This document shows, piece by piece, positions 6,658-12,808 of a stretch of 16,560 nucleotides of DNA. How positions within the stretch are numbered: the first letter of the stretch is position 1; every line of letters begins with the position of its first letter. Both the position numbers and the translations under genes were made by a program. Below the pieces are notes generated by a model, which was given only the letters and a program-made list of their open reading frames with translations, was not told where the DNA came from and did no database searches. The stretch comes from a candidate division TA06 bacterium DG_78 (GTDB taxonomy: Bacteria > Hydrothermota > Tepidihabitantia > SM23-42): NCBI GenBank assembly GCA_001303225.1, contig LJNI01000065.1:1-16560 (forward strand), written 5' to 3'.

Positions 6658-7809
6658 TAATCCATGTTCAATCGCCTCGAGAAATCCTTCTGCAGTCTTT
6701 TCTACGGTAAATCTATCCAGGATTGTTTGCTTCGCATTTTCTCCCATTTTTTTCCGAAGTCCAGGATTATCAAGGAGTACGCGGATTTTCTCTGCCATTT
6801 CATCGGTATTATGCGGATCAACAACAAATCCATTCACCCCATCCTGGACAAGATCGTACGTTGCACCAGCATATTTTGAAGCTATTACTGGTAATCCAGC
6901 AGCCATCGCCTCATTTAAAACCAATCCCCAAATGTCGTAGAGACTCGGAAAAACAAAGATATCACCAATTGCCAGGTGCTTTGCCAATTCGTCTTTATTT
7001 TTATGTCCCCAGAAAATTACATTTCCCTTAAGTAGTAATTTTGCCACAAGTGATTGTAAATAACTCTTTTCAGTACCATCACCTATGATATGAAGCAGAA
7101 AATCCTTTTTTCTGCTATTTAATTTAACAACAGATTCAATTAACAAATCGACTGCTTTTCGCTTTACTAAACGGCCAATAAAAATAAGATTAATGTTGGC
7201 TGCTGAAAGACCAAATTCATGTGATATGTTTGTTCTTGTTCGTCGTAAAATAGATGATTGTTGTGTATAAAACCTCATATCACTGGTATTATAAGCAATG
7301 TACGGTTCTTTCTGTGTACTCAGCGCTCTTACATAATTTTGTGCTTTGGTACCATAAGCAATTACGGAATCAGCGAATTGTACAATTAGTTTTCGTATAC
7401 ATTTTCTAAACCAAGACTTTGCCGTATCTCTTGAAAAAATTTCTCCAGAATATACAGAATAACGTGAACCGAATATCATAGAAAAAATCATAACCACAAT
7501 ACTCGCCATAGAATAGCCAGTCGTAATAATGAAATTTGGATATTCTCTGAAAAGATAGTACATTAACTTGATCGGGAATATAAATGTCCATTCATACGTC
7601 AGATTAATTTTTGGTTCGTTCACCATCACATATTCAAATTTAGCATCAGATAAATCAATGTGCCACTTGCGTCGTTTTTCACCAGATATTAAAAAAAATA
7701 CTTTAAATACCGTTCCGCTTTTTCTCAATAGATCCGCTAGTTCATTGTAAAGAGGTATTTTATGATATGTCGGGATATTAGTTACAAATATTATTTTTTT
7801 CATACTCAT
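6646..7809 (-). CDS. GT4 family glycosyltransferase (first EX7E glutamate is Asp)
   Basis: A 387-residue GT-B enzyme. The N-terminal domain starts MKKIIFVTNIPTYHKIPLYN, a segment seen in many polysaccharide GT4 enzymes. The donor domain has LIFIGRLVKRKAVDLLIES at about 208-226, IIGDGTEKSYL, and the nucleotide-sugar motif SLYDIWGLVLNEAMAAGLPV, where the first Glu of EX7E is Asp292 and the second is Glu300. It would extend a lipid-linked glycan on the cytoplasmic side of the inner membrane; donor and linkage are unknown. Two starts are possible, ATG at 7809 (MSMKK) or at 7803 (MKK); the first overlaps the Wzy stop as TAATG and suits translational coupling. The last three codons and the TAG stop lie within the inverted repeat of the S23 unit, so the native C-terminus may have been slightly different. 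Confidence 0.93.
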   Translation of the reverse strand: MSMKKIIFVTNIPTYHKIPLYNELADLLRKSGTVFKVFFLISGEKRRKWHIDLSDAKFEYVMVNEPKINLTYEWTFIFPIKLMYYLFREYPNFIITTGYSMASIVVMIFSMIFGSRYSVYSGEIFSRDTAKSWFRKCIRKLIVQFADSVIAYGTKAQNYVRALSTQKEPYIAYNTSDMRFYTQQSSILRRTRTNISHEFGLSAANINLIFIGRLVKRKAVDLLIESVVKLNSRKKDFLLHIIGDGTEKSYLQSLVAKLLLKGNVIFWGHKNKDELAKHLAIGDIFVFPSLYDIWGLVLNEAMAAGLPVIASKYAGATYDLVQDGVNGFVVDPHNTDEMAEKIRVLLDNPGLRKKMGENAKQTILDRFTVEKTAEGFLEAIEHGLRSE

Positions 7810-9209
7810 TATTCATATTGACTTATTGGATGATTGTGGTCCGATAAACGTGCGTGATAAAGAGCTATACCTATGATGGACCACACAACCCACTGCGCAT
7901 TGACCCAAAGAAGAGGAGTTCCTCCCACTGTTGCTAAAATAAATACCACGTGTAACACAAACGCAAGTAATAACAAGTTTTTGTTAAAATTATCTCTCTG
8001 CCTTCTAAACGATTTGAATAGCTTCCATCCAATACCAATCATCAGAACGAAGTAACCTAAAAGTCCAAAAATACCAGTAGTAACTAATAGATACAAAAAT
8101 TGATTTTCTGGATTACCAATCGCTCCCATTTTACCAAAAAGCTTCTCCAGAGGTGAAAATTGATGGAAATAGATGTCGATATATCTAAGCCATTCGGAAC
8201 CTCTGCCAGAACCGATGTTTTCAAATTCTCCCGTTCCTCGAAGAAAAGCAAATTCATTAGTAAAACGAAACTGTGCAGATTCTGAAAATAGAAAAAATAA
8301 TATAACACCAACAATCAAGAAAATAAAAGAAAATTTTTTATTCTTAAGCAGAAACCACACTCCCATACCTACAAGTGCCATACCCCATCCTGCTCTGAAA
8401 TAAGTTTGATACAGTGGAATAAGACTTATTAACATATAAATAAGTAACATGTTTCTCCATTTGTTGTCCTTTAAAAAGTATAATTTGAACGTTCCAAAGA
8501 AAAGAACAAGAAGAATCAAAAATGCTATATAGAATGTACCTTGATACAAACCAGATAGACGTTGTAGACCTTGGGATAATATTATGACACCTCTGCCAAT
8601 CTCTTCTCCTCCTGAAAAATAAGCACTGAATATACCAGGGTCTCCCCTGAACCAAACGTAAAAAGAAATTGCCAACGGAATAATCGTACTAAGGAGAATG
8701 ATGTTTATCAAACTATCAATATCTTTTTTTGTCTTGAATATAAAAGGCATAGCAAGGAAAAATAAAAAACCACTAATAATTTTCATGAAAATTAGTGAGG
8801 CATTAAACCACGCTTGTGAGTTAGTGAAGATAGTCATTATAAATGCTATAAGTTGTGTCAGTAAGAAAAAAATAATTAATCCCGAGTAAGGAATTTTCAA
8901 AAAATTGATTTTCCTTATCAAAATGAACATTATCATCAACAACACAACAATGCCACCAATTATATAGAGAGGATTTTTTAGACCAAACAAAGGTTTATTC
9001 CAATAAAAGTCAATAATGGGTCTAACGAAGAAAAGTAATAAAAAAGCTACTTTAGTGGACAAAAAGAATAATGCAATAAATAAAATTATAGCAAGTAAAA
9101 CAAAAGTGAGAATGTTATATCGCACATATATTAAAGTAAATATCAAGCCAACTAAAATAGGAATAATATAGATCAGTTCAGACTTTAATTTTTTTGAGGT
9201 TATGTACAT
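7809..9209 (-). CDS. wzy: O-antigen polymerase / ligase family protein (Wzy-type)
   Basis: A 466-residue, very hydrophobic protein with roughly ten or more membrane segments, beginning with IYIIPILVGLIFTLIYV and continuing throughout. A long periplasmic-type loop in the second half (near residues 325-370) contains GSGRGSEWLRYIDIY and NPENQFLYLLVTTGIFGLLGY, the conserved region of the Wzy_C/O-antigen ligase family; TYFRAGWGMALVG matches the conserved Arg-containing helix preceding it. It would polymerise undecaprenyl-linked repeat units in the periplasmic leaflet. WaaL-type ligases share this fold, but the neighbouring flippase and Wzc favour polymerase. The gene overlaps the methyltransferase by 10 nt upstream and the next glycosyltransferase by 1 nt (TAATG). 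The gene symbol reflects role and context, since sequence identity among Wzy proteins is low. Confidence 0.85.
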   Translation of the reverse strand: MYITSKKLKSELIYIIPILVGLIFTLIYVRYNILTFVLLAIILFIALFFLSTKVAFLLLFFVRPIIDFYWNKPLFGLKNPLYIIGGIVVLLMIMFILIRKINFLKIPYSGLIIFFLLTQLIAFIMTIFTNSQAWFNASLIFMKIISGFLFFLAMPFIFKTKKDIDSLINIILLSTIIPLAISFYVWFRGDPGIFSAYFSGGEEIGRGVIILSQGLQRLSGLYQGTFYIAFLILLVLFFGTFKLYFLKDNKWRNMLLIYMLISLIPLYQTYFRAGWGMALVGMGVWFLLKNKKFSFIFLIVGVILFFLFSESAQFRFTNEFAFLRGTGEFENIGSGRGSEWLRYIDIYFHQFSPLEKLFGKMGAIGNPENQFLYLLVTTGIFGLLGYFVLMIGIGWKLFKSFRRQRDNFNKNLLLLAFVLHVVFILATVGGTPLLWVNAQWVVWSIIGIALYHARLSDHNHPISQYE

Positions 9210-10078
9210 TTTAATATTATAATGTCTTTTTTAATGCTGCTACACTTGGCAATAACAATAATCATATGTCCTACTATTTCTCTAACAAACTTTAATTCAG
9301 AAGTTACTTTCAGGAAGTGCTTTAAATAATTACTACATTTACGCTTCACTTTCGTAATTAAACTTATGCTTTTGAAATTATTACTAACTTTTGTTTGATA
9401 TTTAAAAACTTTTTTAGAAAATCGCTTCAATAAAGAAATCTCCTCGAACATACCTCTTAAACCCCGAATAGTAATGATATCTACAATCTCAAAACCTGCA
9501 TTTCTAATAGTCTGAAGAAGTTCGGTTTTAGAAAAGGCATATTGGAAAAATTCACCCTCATATTCATGTTTATATAAATTGAGTATGGCCTTAAATTTAC
9601 GGATAGGGGAAAAATATGGTACTGATATCAGAACTACTCCGTTTTTTGATAAAATTCTCCTTGCTTCAAGCAAAGCTTGATGTGGTCCATTTTGTAGATG
9701 TTCCAATACACCCAATGAAATGTATCCACTGAAAGTACCATCAGCATACGGCAAATCGAGAATATCAGCAACTTTGACCGGAATATCAGGATTAAATTTT
9801 TTAACTTTATTTATCACTTTAGAACTAAAATCAATCCCTTCAATTTTGTATCCTATTTCTCCAAGAACCATTACCCATTTTCCTATACCACATCCAGCCT
9901 CTAAAATCTTACCATTTCGTGGAAGGTATTTACAAAAAATCCTCTGCATTACTTTATCGTTTTTTGCCTCGATAATATCATTTTGTATTTCCGTTTTACT
10001 CCAATAGTCTTCCCAAAATTTTGTATGTGCTTTACCACTATATTTAACCAACCTATTTCCTTGAACAACCCAACTCAT
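9200..10078 (-). CDS. Class I SAM-dependent methyltransferase
   Basis: A 292-residue protein. Motif I, KILEAGCGIGKW at about 57-68, binds S-adenosylmethionine; the acidic GIDFSSKVI at 81-89 ends strand 2; ADILDLPYADGTFSGYISLGVLEHL is the usual motif II/III region of the Methyltransf_11 type, and RILSKNGVVLISVPYFS is the next strand. Residues 200-292 are basic and helical, ending in a hydrophobic stretch (VREIVGHMIIVIAKCSS) that may sit at the membrane. In this operon it probably methylates a sugar hydroxyl or acid of the repeat unit, or caps chains; lipid or protein targets are possible. The ATG overlaps the upstream glycosyltransferase stop as ATGA, a classic coupling arrangement, and no Shine-Dalgarno is evident. 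Confidence 0.9.
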   Translation of the reverse strand: MSWVVQGNRLVKYSGKAHTKFWEDYWSKTEIQNDIIEAKNDKVMQRIFCKYLPRNGKILEAGCGIGKWVMVLGEIGYKIEGIDFSSKVINKVKKFNPDIPVKVADILDLPYADGTFSGYISLGVLEHLQNGPHQALLEARRILSKNGVVLISVPYFSPIRKFKAILNLYKHEYEGEFFQYAFSKTELLQTIRNAGFEIVDIITIRGLRGMFEEISLLKRFSKKVFKYQTKVSNNFKSISLITKVKRKCSNYLKHFLKVTSELKFVREIVGHMIIVIAKCSSIKKDIIILKCT

Positions 10079-11187
10079 GTCAATGTTGGTTTATTAAATA
10101 CAGAAGCATAAATCTTTTTATAACCTTCTGTCATTTGGGCTAAGGTGTACTTTTTACGAACAAAAGAGGAAGCTACTTTTCCGACTTTGTTCCTCAGATG
10201 CTTATCTGTGGACAATTTTTGAATATATGTTGCAAGATCCTTTTCATCCTTTACTATAAAACCTGTTTTTCCATGTTGGATGTGCTCGAGAAGACCACCA
10301 CTATCAGCAAAAACAATTACCGGTGTTCCGAGACTCATAGCCTCAATTAAAACATTACCAAACGATTGGGAGGCAGATGGAAAAATAAAAATATCCATAG
10401 TTTCTATAAAGTCGTAAGGTGGTACTTGCATTCCCGTAAAAATAACTCTGTCATCAATACCCAGTTTTTTCGTCTCGTGTATGAGGTCGTGTCTCGCAGG
10501 ACCATCGCCGACAATCAAAAGTCTAAAAGATAGATTCTGAAGCCTCGATGCTGCATTGAGTAATCGCTCGATATATTTGCCTTTATGGAGCAAAGATACT
10601 GTACCAATTACAAGATTATCATTTAATTTCAATGTACGCCGAAGTCTTGCTTTTGTATATTGAGGTTTTATTGTAGAAAAATCTAATCCATTATAGACAA
10701 TTGAGAAATATTCAAATGGAATTTTGAAACGATTGGATGCTACCAAAGCTGCATATTTAGTATTGCCTGTAAATGCTGCAAAAAAATATTTCAGAAAGAA
10801 AGCATAAAATGGCTTCTTAATTTTTGGCCTTTGCATAGCATATGCGCCTCGATTAGTATAGATACGGTATTTCTGGCGACAAAGCACACTTGCTATCAGA
10901 AAAGGTGGGATAAGTATATGGAAATGATGAATTTCATATTTTTTCAAAAATTCAATAGTTGGATGTAAGTAACTTAAATCCAATCCGTTTTTAAGAGGAA
11001 TAGATAATACTTCACAACCTAAATTCTCTAATTCCTTTTGTTTATTGCTCTGTGGACTCAAAGTAAGTAATCCTACTTTTAATTCAGAATCTTTCAATTG
11101 AGCGTTAATTAAAGTATACGAAGCCTGAGACAAACCACCTATACCCGGCATACTTGTGATATGCACAACTTTTAATCTACGTCGCAT
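10075..11187 (-). CDS. GT4 family glycosyltransferase (first EX7E glutamate is Gln)
   Basis: A 370-residue GT-B glycosyltransferase. The N-terminus has LKVVHITSMPGIGGLSQAS, with the glycine-rich loop that contacts the acceptor or donor phosphate. YNGLDF at 165-170 is the hinge, VIGTVSLLHKGKYIERLL opens the donor domain, followed by LLIVGDGPARHDL and DRVIFTG. The nucleotide-sugar motif reads SASQSFGNVLIEAMSLGTPV, so the first Glu of EX7E is Gln274 while Glu282 is kept. Function is sugar addition to the lipid-linked intermediate at the cytoplasmic membrane; specificity cannot be read. Its ATG lies inside the 3' end of the broken flippase gene (11-nt overlap), so its expression probably depended on translation of that gene; with the flippase frame lost, ribosomes starting at 12402 would stop near 11521 and never reach this start. 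Confidence 0.92.
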   Translation of the reverse strand: MRRRLKVVHITSMPGIGGLSQASYTLINAQLKDSELKVGLLTLSPQSNKQKELENLGCEVLSIPLKNGLDLSYLHPTIEFLKKYEIHHFHILIPPFLIASVLCRQKYRIYTNRGAYAMQRPKIKKPFYAFFLKYFFAAFTGNTKYAALVASNRFKIPFEYFSIVYNGLDFSTIKPQYTKARLRRTLKLNDNLVIGTVSLLHKGKYIERLLNAASRLQNLSFRLLIVGDGPARHDLIHETKKLGIDDRVIFTGMQVPPYDFIETMDIFIFPSASQSFGNVLIEAMSLGTPVIVFADSGGLLEHIQHGKTGFIVKDEKDLATYIQKLSTDKHLRNKVGKVASSFVRKKYTLAQMTEGYKKIYASVFNKPTLT

Positions 11188-12402
11188 ACTTAGATGTCAA
11201 TCTTTTACTAATTAAGGCTGTAATAATTAACATGACAGTAAAACTAAGTAGGGTAGTAATAGCAGCTCCTACAGAACCATATTGCGGTACAGCCCATAGA
11301 TTAGATATTAAATTGACCAGCGCTCCTGTACCGAAAACTAATGTGATGTAGTACGTCTTTTTTATTAAGAAAAAAACATAATTAAGTAGAAAAATAACTC
11401 CATAGAAAACAGTGCTTAAACCGATTATTGGTGCTATCCAACGGCCCTGTATTCCAAATTCATGCTGTGTTGAAATAAAAGTGAGTAGTGGTTGAGCGAA
11501 GATAGCAATAATTAACCAGACTAAAATACCCAAACCGAGATAGAGTATGATAGACGAACGCAAAACCTTTTTAGATTCAGAAATTTTCTTCTCATCCCAT
11601 AGTCGCGATAAAGATGGAAGGAGCACTGTTCACCGACTTCGCCTGCATCTCGATAAAATGATAAAAAATATCTGTCTACATAAGTGAAGATCCATGATGA
11701 TAATAGAGTTGGTAATGTTGGAACAGCGAGTTTCATAAACTGCTTTACCTTTGCATGCTCCCAGCGAAACAAACGAATATCGAAACGAGCAAAAATGAAA
11801 CACAGGAGTGTAATCACTACTATTAAATTTGCTACAGATACTCCGACTAGAACAGCGATGGGGTCTTGTATAATTCTCAATCCGAGAAAAACGCCAATAA
11901 TCTCTAAAACAGCGACCACTAATGTAATACCAGCATATTTTTTAAATTGCTCCTGAGCCCGAAACAATTGGTGACATATCTTCTCACCCACCAGAAACAC
12001 TACTAATGCGGCACCTATCTTCAACAACTTTTCTGTAGGTGGGCTTTTTAAAACACCTATGGCTAATGGTTTCGCGAAGAGTATGATCAGCACACCCGAA
12101 ATTAATGAAAATACTAAACCAAGCGAAAGTATTTGATAGAAGATTGTTGTAAGTTCCTTTTTGTCCTTTTTACCGGCTCCAAATCGTACTAAAGCGCCAT
12201 GAAGGTTCATTTCTGCAAGACTCGACACCAACGTTATTGTCACAAAAGCCTGTATCCAAACTCCGTACCCTTCTTTTCCTAAAGCAGAAATAATAAGTGG
12301 CGCCATAAGTAACCCTTTGATTTTAACTACACCTCGTGCAACAGCAATAAAGGTTGCGTTTTTTAGAAATCCTCTCTTCAACAAGACAAAGTTATCAAAC
12401 AA
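11177..12402 (-). pseudogene. wzx: Wzx-type polysaccharide flippase broken by a small deletion and frameshift
   Basis: Two frames together make one flippase of the MOP/polysaccharide-synthesis family. The first, from 12402, has the typical N-terminus (NATFIAVARGVVKIKGLLMA, then PLIISALGKEGYGVWIQ) and runs with membrane helices to VDRYFLSFYRDAGEVG (Gly257, 11634-11632). The second resumes at 11626 with VLLPSLSRLWDEKKISESKK and continues through the last helices to a TAG at 11177. In intact relatives about 20 residues of a membrane helix lie between VG and the VLxPxLS motif; here only five bases (11631-11627) remain, so roughly 60 bp are missing with a net frame change. The first frame continues only to 11521 in nonsense. 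The start is TTG at 12402-12400, favoured by GGAG seven bases upstream and a TAA just before it in frame. An assembly error is an alternative. Wzx would flip lipid-linked repeat units. Confidence 0.82.
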
Positions 12403-12482
12403 CGAATGTCTCCGTTTTTAGTAAGTACAAATTTCCAATTTATTATTTTGTGCAAATAATTAGTATATGATTGCCACTGATG
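12403..12482 (-). other. 80-nt spacer with the flippase ribosome binding site and an A/T hairpin
   Basis: The end next to the flippase holds GGAG (12410-12413) seven bases before the TTG start. Farther up, ATTATTT, TGTGC, AAATAAT on the plus strand forms a perfect 7-bp inverted repeat of A and T only. It has no G-C pairs, so I do not call it a terminator. Nothing else is recognised. Confidence 0.4.
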
Positions 12483-12773
12483 TTATTGAGAGTGTATGGT
12501 TATTTTAAAAATGACGGTTCCGCCTCTTGTGTACTCACAAGGGTCAAGGCACTGAACGTAAGCCGCGTTATCATCATTACTTAGCCCAAGATCCTTAGGA
12601 GATATTTTTCTACTCAAAGCTACGTAATAAGGTATTATTGAAGACAAACTGTGCACACAAATCAGCATATCTGTTTGAAGTTTGTGACCGTCTATAATAT
12701 AGAATGTATCGCCCTTTTTATAAATTGGGCAAGTTCCCTTAATTTTATGAACTTTGATTTTTAGCTTGGACAT
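12483..12773 (-). CDS. Small TIGR04076-like protein of unknown function
   Basis: A 96-residue protein beginning KLKIKVHKIKGTCPIYKKGD, with a conserved-looking Cys14 and Gly/Asp turn, a central CVHSLSSIIPYYVALSR segment and a C-terminal VQCLDPCEYTRGGTVIFKI. This order (basic strand, G-x-CP, KxGD, C-x-x-x-L-x-x-x-P-Y, then C-x-DP and a final V-x-F-x-I strand) matches TIGR04076, small conserved proteins of bacteria and archaea with no known activity. Several cysteines (14, 39, 75 and 79 approximately) could bind metal, which is speculation. It has no signal peptide or membrane helix. It lies 35 nt after wzc and 80 nt before the flippase on the same strand, so co-transcription is likely, but these are the widest gaps in this half of the operon and the gene may be a passenger. 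The family call comes from motif memory. Confidence 0.75.
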   Translation of the reverse strand: MSKLKIKVHKIKGTCPIYKKGDTFYIIDGHKLQTDMLICVHSLSSIIPYYVALSRKISPKDLGLSNDDNAAYVQCLDPCEYTRGGTVIFKITIHSQ

Positions 12774-12808
12774 ACTTTAGAACGCAATGTACTGCTTAAT
12801 AATGAGGG

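Noticed and set aside
6205..6660. CRISPR or iteron array
   Set aside because: The GCGTA words are irregular and have no constant repeat-spacer length; the arrangement is inverted around a gene, not a direct array.
11177..11626. Independent short membrane protein starting at GTG 11626
   Set aside because: Its sequence is the C-terminal part of the flippase beginning in a conserved motif, with no ribosome binding site; it belongs to the broken wzx.
12440..12465. Rho-independent terminator between the TIGR04076-like gene and the flippase
   Set aside because: The inverted repeat is a 7-bp stem of A and T only and is not followed by a clear T-tract on the transcribed strand.
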